A DNA stretch of 10,350 nucleotides from Lachnoclostridium sp. UBA933. GTDB taxonomy: Bacteria; Bacillota; Clostridia; Lachnospirales; Lachnospiraceae. This document shows, piece by piece, positions 1 through 6,353 of the stretch. The notes beneath the pieces are model-generated. The model made no database searches and was not told the DNA's origin. It was given only the letters and a program-made list of their open reading frames with translations. Location: NCBI GenBank assembly GCA_002293545.1, contig DBDL01000104.1, positions 12,720 through 23,069 of the forward strand, given 5' to 3'. The position numbers and the translations under genes are program-made. Position 1 is the first letter of the stretch. Each line of letters begins with the position of its first letter.

Positions 1-173
1 GTGAAATAACATTAAACGCAGATACAAAAACCCAGGATGTAAAAGTTGTGTGTCAGGCACAAAACGGGAAAAAGAAAACCTACACGATACATATAAAAAA
101 TCTGCTGGATATTGAACCGGATGACCCTGTAACACCGCCGGCAGAAACGCCGCCGGCAGGTGCCGGAAATTGA
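1..173 (+). CDS. C-terminal fragment of a probable secreted cadherin-like-domain protein
   Basis: A reading frame open from the left edge (first full codon at 3) runs 56 codons to TGA at 171-173; the start lies outside the window. The segment VVCQAQNGKKKTYTIHIKN resembles the last strands of the cadherin-like beta-sandwich repeat (Pfam PF12733 type), whose copies typically end in a 'DG-x-KTYTI-x-I' pattern. It is followed by a short proline-rich tail (DDPVTPPAETPPAGAGN). Such domains occur in large secreted or surface proteins of Clostridia. No sortase LPxTG motif, membrane helix or dockerin is visible, so how the protein is retained is unknown. The family call rests on about 30 residues and is inference; that the frame is coding is better supported, by composition and by the terminator hairpin about 95 bases downstream. 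Confidence 0.6.
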   Translation, partial: EITLNADTKTQDVKVVCQAQNGKKKTYTIHIKNLLDIEPDDPVTPPAETPPAGAGN

Positions 174-265
174 TTAATAATAATACGGTACGTGTGTAAA
201 ACTGCCTTACTGCTCCTGAAAACAATACAAGTACATATGTAAATCGTCGTAATACTCTTAAAAAG

Positions 266-335
266 AATGCCGGTACGTTATAAGAATATTCCTGCATAAA
301 ACGGAATTTATATACGTTACCGGCATTTATTTTAT
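266..335. terminator. bidirectional rho-independent terminator between convergent genes
   Basis: AATGCCGGTA (266-275) is perfectly complementary to TACCGGCATT (318-327), and the roughly 42-base interior can fold further (ATTCC/GGAAT). On the plus strand the stem runs into a T-rich stretch (326-335). On the minus strand the same stem is followed by CTTTTT (complement of 260-265). It sits between the plus-strand gene ending at 173 and the minus-strand gene ending at 384, where a shared terminator is expected. The long interior makes it less canonical than a short-loop terminator. Confidence 0.7.
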
Positions 336-340
336 TCGAT

Positions 341-380
341 AGGGTTTCTGATCATTTGACAGGGGTTCTGATTCATTTGA
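341..380. repeat. imperfect tandem direct repeat, 19-20 bp, two copies
   Basis: The copies AGGGTTTCTGATCATTTGA (341-359) and AGGGGTTCTGATTCATTTGA (361-380) are adjacent and differ by one substitution and one inserted base. They lie just beyond the stop codon of the minus-strand gene, so they fall in its 3' untranslated region. No function is evident; a small local duplication is the simplest explanation. Confidence 0.6.
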
Positions 381-383
381 TAT

Positions 384-1259
384 TCAATGATTCCCATAAT
401 GATCTAAGTATACATTATAATTCTCATCAACCAATTGTTCCAGATAATCCGTTTCTATATTAGGAAATGCCTCTGAAATCTGCGTCATAAGCAGTTCAAG
501 CACTTTAAAATAATGCTTTTCTGGTGAGATGCTATCATCCTTTAAACTGTCATAATAACCGTTTGTAAAATGCTCATGCATCCAATCCTTGATTTGTTCT
601 GTCTGGCTTTCCTCTTTTCCGATTTCACTTTTCAAGTTTTTGGCTTTGCTTATCGTTATCATTCCGATTACCAAAAAGACAAAAAACACGGCACCCATAA
701 TGACGGCAGAAAATGAGTTTAAAAAGTCAATCGCACCGGCGGCATGGAGAACAATAATAAAAAATCCGACAATCGCAAAGAAGATAAATGATATGGCACT
801 GAATTTTAAATCATTATATTTTTCCGAAGCTTTTACATAAAGCGTACTTTTTCCTTCCCGTAATTCCTTGAAATTTTTCTTTTCAAGTTCTTCTTTCAAG
901 ACCCGTTCTTCCTCCTGTGAAAGAAGCTCCAAATCATCCGGGTTATCGCTCAGGGTAGCATTTTCCATAGCCACCTGGAAACCAATCAAAAGTCTTCTTG
1001 CTTCTGTGATTTTCTCCGGCGGCAGATAGATTTCCGATTCTTTAAAATCATTTTCGCGGATTTCATACCCCGATATATCGGAATATTCAAGATAATCCGT
1101 AAATTTCTCGGCGACAGACCTGTTCTCTGCGATAAAAAGAAGCTCCGGTTCTGCCGGCTCCTCCGGTTTTTCTAAAGTGGCGACTAATTCATCCCCGCAA
1201 TCGGCACATATGGTATTTCCCTCTTTATATTCATTCTTACATGTGGGACACCAAGGCAT
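384..1259 (-). CDS. zinc-ribbon, two-helix membrane protein of unknown function
   Basis: This 291-aa protein is not recognised as a named gene. It opens with a zinc-ribbon: C4-P-T-C7 and C18-A-D-C21. An acidic, Pro/Glu-rich linker follows (about 28-40). Residues about 41-92 include VAEKFTDYLE and SEIYLPPEKITEARRLL, resembling the small DUF2007-type fold (PF09413), in which a zinc-ribbon pairing is also seen. A charged helical stretch (about 112-150) leads to two hydrophobic helices at about 153-175 and 181-204, then a soluble C-terminal tail of about 85 residues rich in acidic and aromatic residues. The start is set by AGGAGG (complement of 1268-1273) 7 bases upstream of the ATG. It is transcribed alone, divergently from the radical SAM operon. 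A membrane-bound sensor or adaptor is possible, but that is inference. Confidence 0.85.
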   Translation of the reverse strand: MPWCPTCKNEYKEGNTICADCGDELVATLEKPEEPAEPELLFIAENRSVAEKFTDYLEYSDISGYEIRENDFKESEIYLPPEKITEARRLLIGFQVAMENATLSDNPDDLELLSQEEERVLKEELEKKNFKELREGKSTLYVKASEKYNDLKFSAISFIFFAIVGFFIIVLHAAGAIDFLNSFSAVIMGAVFFVFLVIGMITISKAKNLKSEIGKEESQTEQIKDWMHEHFTNGYYDSLKDDSISPEKHYFKVLELLMTQISEAFPNIETDYLEQLVDENYNVYLDHYGNH

Positions 1260-1290
1260 AATTATGTCCTCCTAAATTGTTTTTTAAGTC

Positions 1291-1319
1291 ATTTTATCAT
1301 ATTCCTATAGAAATTACAA
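1291..1319 (-). promoter_or_regulatory. sigma-A promoter for the zinc-ribbon membrane protein gene
   Basis: Read on the minus strand, TTGTAA (complement of 1314-1319) is followed after 17 bases by TAAAAT (complement of 1291-1296). TGA directly precedes the -10, giving an extended -10 (TGn). The predicted start of transcription lies some 20 bases before the gene's AGGAGG. It is back to back with the plus-strand promoter at 1323-1351, with only 3 bases between the two -35 elements. Confidence 0.65.
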
Positions 1320-1322
1320 CCG

Positions 1323-1351
1323 TTGACAAAGAATATGTAATTTGTCATAAT
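1323..1351 (+). promoter_or_regulatory. sigma-A promoter of the radical SAM operon
   Basis: A consensus -35 TTGACA (1323-1328) is separated by the optimal 17 bases from CATAAT (1346-1351), a five-of-six match to the -10. Transcription would begin near 1358, leaving a 5' leader of about 55 bases before the ATG at 1413. No terminator is seen between here and the rplU promoter, so the promoter probably serves the three genes through 5217. Confidence 0.8.
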
Positions 1352-1412
1352 AACATTGCGGCATATGATAATGTGCTGTTTATAATCGAAAAAACAAGAA
1401 ACGGAGTGACCC

Positions 1413-3290
1413 ATGCAGATAGGTAAAAGAAAACAGGCACTTACCGATGAGCAGTTGATGTCATTGGAAAAACCGGCAAGATATACCGGAAATGAAATCA
1501 ATATGATAAGAAAAGATTATCGTCAGACAGAGATACGTTTCTGCATGTGTTTTCCCGATGTGTATGAGATTGGCATGTCGCATTTGGGAATCCAGATTCT
1601 TTATGATATGTTTAACCGGAGAGAGGATACGTATTGTGAGAGGGTTTACTCTCCTTGGATGGATTTAGATCAATTGATGAGAGAACATCATATCCCTTTA
1701 TTTGCCTTGGAGTCACAGGACCCGGTAAAGTGTTTTGATTTTCTGGGAATCACACTGCAATATGAAATGTGTTATACAAACATCCTGCAAATACTGGATT
1801 TGTCCGAAATACCAATGCTTACAAGGGACAGGACATGGGATGATCCGATCGTAATCGGCGGCGGTCCCTGCACCTATAATCCCGAACCGATAGCCGACTT
1901 TTTTGATTTGATTTACATCGGGGAGGGCGAGCTGGTTTACGGCGATTTGCTGGATTGTTATAAAACGTGCCGGAAAGAAGGAAAATCAAGGCAGGATTTT
2001 TTACGGGATGCCGCCGGGATAGATGGGATATACGTACCGTCCCTTTATGAAATTTGTTATCATCGTGACGGTACGATAAAGCAAAGAAAAGCGCTTTGCA
2101 GTTCAGCTCCCGAAACCGTAAAAAAACAAGTGGTGTCCGACTTGAGCAATACCTTTTATCCGGAAAAACCGCTTGTTCCGTATATCAAGGCGGTACAGGA
2201 CCGCGTGGTTTTAGAGGTTCAAAGAGGCTGTGCCAGAGGATGCCGGTTTTGCCAGGCAGGAATCATCTATCGTCCGGTAAGGGAACGGAGCCTGGAATTT
2301 TTAAAGGATATGGCAGTTAAAATGCTGGAAAGTACCGGTTATGAAGAAATCTCACTGAGTTCATTAAGCTCAAGTGATTATTCAAAATTACCGGAACTGG
2401 TAGATTTTTTGATTCAGGAGAGCAGGGAAAAAAGAGTAAACATTTCATTGCCGTCCTTACGTATCGACGCTTTTTCACTTGATGTCATGAGCAAGGTTCA
2501 GGATGTCAGAAAGAGCAGCCTGACATTTGCACCGGAAGCGGGGTCGCAGCGTATGCGTAATGTCATCAATAAGGGCTTGACGGAAACAATGATATTGAAT
2601 GGTTCCAAAGAGGCATTTGAAAGCGGATGGCACCGTGTGAAGCTTTATTTCATGCTGGGACTTCCTACCGAAAAAGACGAAGATATTGAGGCAATTGCCG
2701 GGCTTTCCAATGAGATTGCGGCGTGTTATTTTGAAATGCCCAAAGAGAAACGAAACGGCAGACCGGAAATTGTGACCAGCACATCGTTTTTTATCCCGAA
2801 ACCGTTTACACCGTTTCAATGGGCGGCAATGAATACGGCGGAGGAATTTTCAAAAAAAAGAACCTATCTGCTCGGCAAAATCAAAGAACAGTTAAACCAG
2901 CGTTCGGTTAAATATAATTGTCATGATGCGGAAACATCGGAAATTGAAGGGGTTTTGGCGCGGGGTGACAGAAAAATATCGGAAGTCATTATGGAGGCCT
3001 ATCGTCTGGGGTGCAGGTACGATGCGTGGACAGAATATTTTCGTATGGATTTGTGGGAACAGGCATTCAAAAATATGAACATACCGCTTGATTTTTATAC
3101 GACAAGAGTTCGCGGGGACGACGAACTGTTTCCGTGGGATTTTATTGATATCGGTGTTTCCAAAAAGTTTTTGCTGAAAGAGTATCACCGTGCATTGAAT
3201 GCGGAAATCACGCCGAATTGTTTTGAAAAATGCAGTGCCTGCGGTATGGGGAGCTATGAACTGGGGATTTGTGCTGTGAACAGGGGTTGA
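1413..3290 (+). CDS. radical SAM protein, TIGR03960-type family, unknown substrate
   Basis: The 625-aa product has the radical SAM signature RGCARGCRFCQAG, with cluster ligands C273, C277 and C280 (CX3CX2C). The N-terminal 200 residues look like the cobalamin-binding-like domain of many class B radical SAM enzymes (PDVYEIGMSHLGIQILYDMF at about 48-67; IGGGPCTYNPEPIADFFD at about 148-165). The cobalt-ligating DxHxxG motif is not seen. The C-terminus carries C603, C607, C610 and C620, possibly a second metal or cluster site. This fits the family paired with DUF2344 proteins (TIGR03960 with TIGR03936). The start has GGAG at 1403-1406, 6 bases before the ATG. It is the first gene of its operon; the DUF2344 partner starts 42 bases downstream. 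No reaction is established. RNA or ribosomal-protein modification is an inference from the neighbours. Confidence 0.9.
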   Translation: MQIGKRKQALTDEQLMSLEKPARYTGNEINMIRKDYRQTEIRFCMCFPDVYEIGMSHLGIQILYDMFNRREDTYCERVYSPWMDLDQLMREHHIPLFALESQDPVKCFDFLGITLQYEMCYTNILQILDLSEIPMLTRDRTWDDPIVIGGGPCTYNPEPIADFFDLIYIGEGELVYGDLLDCYKTCRKEGKSRQDFLRDAAGIDGIYVPSLYEICYHRDGTIKQRKALCSSAPETVKKQVVSDLSNTFYPEKPLVPYIKAVQDRVVLEVQRGCARGCRFCQAGIIYRPVRERSLEFLKDMAVKMLESTGYEEISLSSLSSSDYSKLPELVDFLIQESREKRVNISLPSLRIDAFSLDVMSKVQDVRKSSLTFAPEAGSQRMRNVINKGLTETMILNGSKEAFESGWHRVKLYFMLGLPTEKDEDIEAIAGLSNEIAACYFEMPKEKRNGRPEIVTSTSFFIPKPFTPFQWAAMNTAEEFSKKRTYLLGKIKEQLNQRSVKYNCHDAETSEIEGVLARGDRKISEVIMEAYRLGCRYDAWTEYFRMDLWEQAFKNMNIPLDFYTTRVRGDDELFPWDFIDIGVSKKFLLKEYHRALNAEITPNCFEKCSACGMGSYELGICAVNRG

Positions 3291-3332
3291 AACCGCACGG
3301 GAATAAGCTTTATATTATATTGGAGAATTGTT

Positions 3333-4097
3333 ATGAAAACCAGAATACGATTTACAAAAACAGGTTCCGCAAAATTTATCGGTCATTTGGATTTGCTACG
3401 TTTTTTTCAAAAAGCGGTGCGGAGGGCAAAATTAGACGCGGCATATTCCAAAGGCTACAGTCCGCATCAATTGATGTCTTTTGCTTCGCCGCTCGGCGTC
3501 GGTCTGACCAGTGACGGGGAATATATTGATATTGAATTTCATACGCTGCCGGATATGACGAAAGAAGAATTGACAGAATGGATCAATCAGGCTTTGACAA
3601 ACGAAATCTTTGTAACGGGTATAAAAATTTTGCCGGAGCATACAAAATCCTCTATGGCACTGTTGAGAGCCGCGGATTATATGATTTCCTTTCAGGATGA
3701 AAAGACATCCCCGGCGTTACTCTGTCAGAAATTCACGGATTATGTAAACCGCGATGAAATATTGATTTTTAAAAAAACAAAGCGGAGCGAAATGACAATG
3801 GATATCAAGGAGCATATCTTATGCCATGCTTATGACTTTGCGGATTTTTCAAAAAAAACCGGCTCAGATTATCCGATCCTGCATAATGAATACCAAGGGT
3901 GTCAAAATATTTATTTGCAGCTTACATCGGGGAGTTCGGTCAATATCAGACCGGACACGGTGATTGATGACTTTTTAACATACACGGAAATGGACAGAAA
4001 ACGATATTCTTATCATATCCATCGTTTAGAAATGTACTTTAATGATAATAAGGAGAATAAGCATGAAACAATTGGTGATTCTGAAATTGAACGATAA
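3333..4097 (+). CDS. DUF2344 (TIGR03936) radical-SAM-linked protein
   Basis: The 254-aa product matches the DUF2344 family in its conserved N-terminal third: RIRFTKTGSAKFIGHLDLLR (about 4-23), then AYSKGYSPHQLMSFASPLGVG (about 37-57) and SDGEYIDIEF (about 60-69). The family is named for its consistent association with the TIGR03960 radical SAM protein, as a neighbouring gene or fused to it; its function is unknown. GGAG at 3322-3325 lies 7 bases before the ATG. Its last 35 bases overlap the start of the RNase gene, indicating co-transcription and probable translational coupling. No membrane segment, signal peptide or obvious catalytic motif is visible. A role as substrate-presenting or RNA-binding partner of the upstream radical SAM enzyme is inference. 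Confidence 0.9.
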   Translation: MKTRIRFTKTGSAKFIGHLDLLRFFQKAVRRAKLDAAYSKGYSPHQLMSFASPLGVGLTSDGEYIDIEFHTLPDMTKEELTEWINQALTNEIFVTGIKILPEHTKSSMALLRAADYMISFQDEKTSPALLCQKFTDYVNRDEILIFKKTKRSEMTMDIKEHILCHAYDFADFSKKTGSDYPILHNEYQGCQNIYLQLTSGSSVNIRPDTVIDDFLTYTEMDRKRYSYHIHRLEMYFNDNKENKHETIGDSEIER

Positions 4098-5217
4098 ACT
4101 GATCTCATCCTTTTTAGAAAATGATGAACTGACAGAAGTATTTATTGATCATGTGAACAAACCTTCGGTACTCGGCAATATCTATCTGGGGAAAGTAAAG
4201 AACGTGATTCAAAATATTGAGGCGGCATTTGTGGAAATTGGCGCGGGAAAATTGTGCTATCTTCCCCTTACGGAAGGTTTACAGAAAATAGGGGATGAAA
4301 TTATAGTTCAGGTAATCAAAGACAATGTGAAGTCGAAAAAGGCAACCGTATCGACCAAGCTTACTTTTACAGGACGTTTTGTCGTGCTGGTAAAGGGACA
4401 GGGAGGCTTTTCTGTTTCAAGCAAGATTTTGGAGATCGACGAATGGGAACGGCTTCATCTGTTAAAGGACAGAATGAACGTAGAAGGGTATAAGGTAATA
4501 CTCCGTACAAACAGTACCGAGGTTTCCAATGATGTCATATGGGAGGAGTTTTCCTGCCTGAAGAAGATATGTGAAAAGGTTGAGAAATTCGGACACCAGC
4601 GGACCTCGCATTCCCTGCTGTATGAAAATATGTGCCCGTATCTCACATATCTGAGAGATACCAAAGCGGGTTCCCTGAACCGGATTATTACGGATGATAA
4701 AGATATCTACGAAGAAATCAAAGCCTACATGGAAACCAATCAGAAAAATGAAGTAAGGAAACTTGAGTTTTATCATGATGAAAGTTACTCTCTGAATCAT
4801 TTGCTGGGAATCGAAAGCAAGCTTGAAAAGGCGTTAAGCAAAAAGGTTTGGTTAAAGTCGGGCGGCAGTATTGTCATTGAACCGACCGAAGCGCTGACGG
4901 TTATTGATGTCAATACGGAAAAATCGGTCAAGGGCAACCGGAAACCGGAAACCACATTTTTCAAAATCAACATGGAAGCGGCAAAGGAGATTGCCAGACA
5001 GTTAAGGGTACGGAATCTTTCGGGAATTATCATCGTGGATTTTATTGATATGAAAGAAGAAAAGCACCGTGAAGAATTGTTAATTGAACTCCGGAAAGAA
5101 TTGAAAGAAGATAAAGTGAAAACACTTCTGATTGATATGACGCCTTTGGGTCTTGTGGAAATAACCAGAATGAAAGAGAAGAAACCGCTGCATGAGCAAA
5201 TAAGGGTTTTTATATAA
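4063..5217 (+). CDS. rng: ribonuclease E/G family endoribonuclease, short form without zinc-link
   Basis: RNase E/G enzymes cut single-stranded, AU-rich RNA in rRNA maturation and mRNA decay. The 384-aa product has an N-terminal RNase H-like start, an S1-type RNA-binding segment (VLGNIYLGKVKNVIQNIEAA and GDEIIVQVIKD, about 37-86), and the catalytic core: LTVIDVNTEKSVKGN (D282, N284) and GIIIVDFIDM (D326, D329), the magnesium-binding aspartates of the family. LGLVEITRMKEKKPLHEQ follows, but the protein then stops, without the CPxC zinc-link that follows this helix in E. coli RNase E/G. The start at 4063 is chosen because AAGGAG (4050-4055) sits 7 bases upstream; an in-frame ATG at 4042 lacks a good site. 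It overlaps the DUF2344 gene by 35 bases. No clear terminator follows, so transcripts may read into rplU. Confidence 0.9.
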   Translation: MKQLVILKLNDKLISSFLENDELTEVFIDHVNKPSVLGNIYLGKVKNVIQNIEAAFVEIGAGKLCYLPLTEGLQKIGDEIIVQVIKDNVKSKKATVSTKLTFTGRFVVLVKGQGGFSVSSKILEIDEWERLHLLKDRMNVEGYKVILRTNSTEVSNDVIWEEFSCLKKICEKVEKFGHQRTSHSLLYENMCPYLTYLRDTKAGSLNRIITDDKDIYEEIKAYMETNQKNEVRKLEFYHDESYSLNHLLGIESKLEKALSKKVWLKSGGSIVIEPTEALTVIDVNTEKSVKGNRKPETTFFKINMEAAKEIARQLRVRNLSGIIIVDFIDMKEEKHREELLIELRKELKEDKVKTLLIDMTPLGLVEITRMKEKKPLHEQIRVFI

Positions 5218-5234
5218 GAAGTCATAAAAAATGA

Positions 5235-5264
5235 TTGACAAATTATAAATGAAAGTGTTATAGT
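5235..5264 (+). promoter_or_regulatory. sigma-A promoter for the rplU-prp-rpmA unit
   Basis: A consensus TTGACA (5235-5240) is followed after 18 bases by TATAGT (5259-5264), with TGT directly before it (extended -10). Transcription should start around 5268-5272, at the foot of the first hairpin of the leader RNA, which supports both calls. The promoter gives the L21 unit expression independent of the upstream radical SAM operon. Confidence 0.75.
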
Positions 5265-5267
5265 ATT

Positions 5268-5379
5268 GGAAGGCGTGCTTGAGAACACGTCTTTCATGCC
5301 GCACAACGAGGTTTAAATTCATCTGGCAATGATCTTATGGATGCCGAAGTTGGCGAGTAAATTTAGTAGGAGGTGCTAT
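5268..5379 (+). promoter_or_regulatory. L21-type ribosomal protein leader RNA
   Basis: The 5' leader of rplU is structured. Hairpin 1 pairs 5268-5277 (GGAAGGCGTG) with 5286-5295 (CACGTCTTTC): ten base pairs including two G-U, with an 8-base loop. A second helix pairs TCATGCC (5294-5300) with GGCAATGA (5325-5332) through one bulged A, enclosing the 24-base segment 5301-5324. The TGCC at 5342-5345 could compete for the same GGCA. Rfam has an L21 leader class upstream of rplU in Bacillota, thought to mediate autogenous control by L21. Position and folding fit, but the match to that consensus was not computed. The leader ends at the AGGAGGTG ribosome binding site (5368-5375). Confidence 0.7.
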
Positions 5380-5688
5380 ATGTATGCAATTATAGCAACC
5401 GGCGGTAAACAATACAAGGTTAAGGAGGGCGATGTGATCCAAGTGGAAAAGCTTGAATCGGAAGCCGGTGAAACCGTTACCTTTGATCAAGTTCTTATGA
5501 TTAGTGACGGGGACGTCAAAGTAGGAACCCCTGTTATTGACGGCGCTACGGTATCCGCATCCGTCGTTGCTCAAGGCAAAGCCAAAAAAATCATCGTATA
5601 CCGCTATAAGAGAAAGACCGGTTATCATAAGAAAAATGGTCACCGTCAGCCATTTACAAAAGTTAAAATCGAAAAAATTAATTCATAA
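5380..5688 (+). CDS. rplU: 50S ribosomal protein L21 (bL21)
   Basis: The 102-aa product is the standard length for bL21, an early-assembling large-subunit protein bound to 23S rRNA. It begins [18 protein letters not shown] and ends with the basic RNA-binding tail [20 protein letters not shown], both hallmarks of the family. The start at 5380 is preferred over an in-frame ATG at 5329 because AGGAGG (5368-5373) lies 6 bases upstream and the 17 extra residues match nothing in the family. The 5329 start would also begin inside the leader RNA helix. The gene is first in the unit rplU-prp-rpmA, the usual order in Bacillota. Regulation is probably by the leader RNA upstream. Confidence 0.97.
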   Translation: MYAIIATGGKQYKVKEGDVIQVEKLESEAGETVTFDQVLMISDGDVKVGTPVIDGATVSASVVAQGKAKKIIVYRYKRKTGYHKKNGHRQPFTKVKIEKINS

Positions 5689-5713
5689 TATTAAAATGGT
5701 AAGAGGGGTCATG

Positions 5714-6058
5714 ATGGTTCGTATTGATGAGATAAGGAGCAACGAAAATGAGTATGTAGGCTTTCACGTTGAGGGTCATGCCGGACTTGCAAAATCGGGC
5801 AAGGATATTATCTGTGCCGCAGTTTCAGCCTTGGCATTCAATTGTATCAATTCCATTGATAAGTTTACAAATGCGGAAACGAATGTGAAATCAAACGAAG
5901 AAGACGGGATTCTTGATTTTGTCATCATGGATCGGGAAATTACGAAAGATGTGACGCTATTATTAAAATCATTCTTTTACGGGATTCAGGGAATTCAGAA
6001 AGAATACGGAGAAAAATACGTGAAATATACAAATAAATATGGAGGTGATATATTTTGA
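5714..6058 (+). CDS. prp: Prp cysteine protease that matures ribosomal protein L27 (YsxB family)
   Basis: Prp removes the N-terminal extension of L27 in Bacillota that lack a mature-form start. The 114-aa product shows EGHAG (H22) and [14 protein letters not shown] (C34). With the ATG at 5714 the two catalytic residues fall at exactly the numbers described for the Staphylococcus aureus enzyme (H22, C34), which supports this start. GAGGGG ends 5 bases upstream. In-frame ATGs at 5711 and 5696 are worse placed relative to that site. The gene lies between rplU and rpmA, its substrate gene, 25 bases after rplU, and overlaps the rpmA start. The substrate downstream carries the matching LQFF-A cleavage sequence. 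Confidence 0.93.
   Translation: MVRIDEIRSNENEYVGFHVEGHAGLAKSGKDIICAAVSALAFNCINSIDKFTNAETNVKSNEEDGILDFVIMDREITKDVTLLLKSFFYGIQGIQKEYGEKYVKYTNKYGGDIF
6041..6048 (+). promoter_or_regulatory. strong ribosome binding site of rpmA inside the end of prp
   Basis: GGAGGTGA is an eight-base match to the anti-Shine-Dalgarno sequence. The TTG at 6055 is 6 bases beyond it and the ATG at 6058 is 9 bases beyond. Counting from GGAGG the gaps are 9 and 12, so spacing favours TTG while codon strength favours ATG. Confidence 0.75.
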
Positions 6059-6342
6059 TGAGAATGAATCTTCAATTTTTTGCCCATAAAAAGGGAATGG
6101 GTTCTTCCAAAAACGGGAGAGATTCCGAATCAAAGAGATTAGGTGCAAAAAGGGCAGACGGACAGTTTGTTTTAGCAGGGAATATTCTTTACAGACAGCG
6201 CGGGACAAGAATTCATCCGGGGAACAATGTGGGACGCGGAAGAGATGATACCTTGTTTGCTTTGGTAGATGGCGTATTAAGATTTGAAAGAAAAGGAAGA
6301 GATAAAAAACAAGCTTCCGTATATCCGGTAGAGTCAAAATAA
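6055..6342 (+). CDS. rpmA: 50S ribosomal protein L27 (bL27), precursor form
   Basis: bL27 sits at the peptidyl transferase centre, its N-terminus reaching the tRNA CCA end. The precursor begins [21 protein letters not shown]; the LQFF-A junction is the Prp cleavage site, so the mature protein starts at the alanine. The body ([21 protein letters not shown] and [11 protein letters not shown]) is typical. The chosen start is TTG at 6055, which overlaps the prp stop as TTGA, has good spacing to GGAGGTGA and gives the nine-residue presequence usual in Bacillota. ATG at 6058 (one residue shorter) is the main alternative. In [12 protein letters not shown] an arginine replaces the usual second glycine of GRGGDD, a minor oddity. 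A terminator follows 12 bases after the stop. Confidence 0.96.
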   Translation: MMRMNLQFFAHKKGMGSSKNGRDSESKRLGAKRADGQFVLAGNILYRQRGTRIHPGNNVGRGRDDTLFALVDGVLRFERKGRDKKQASVYPVESK

Positions 6343-6353
6343 TGTTATGATAC

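Noticed and set aside
2096..2320. 74-codon plus-strand frame inside the radical SAM gene
   Set aside because: It is out of frame with the conserved CX3CX2C region and has no independent initiation site.
4797..5306. 169-codon minus-strand frame opposite the RNase gene
   Set aside because: It is serine- and phenylalanine-rich reverse complement of conserved catalytic codons; no credible ribosome binding site or family.
5329..5379. Upstream in-frame start for rplU adding 17 residues
   Set aside because: The extension does not resemble L21, lacks a good ribosome binding site and falls inside the leader RNA.
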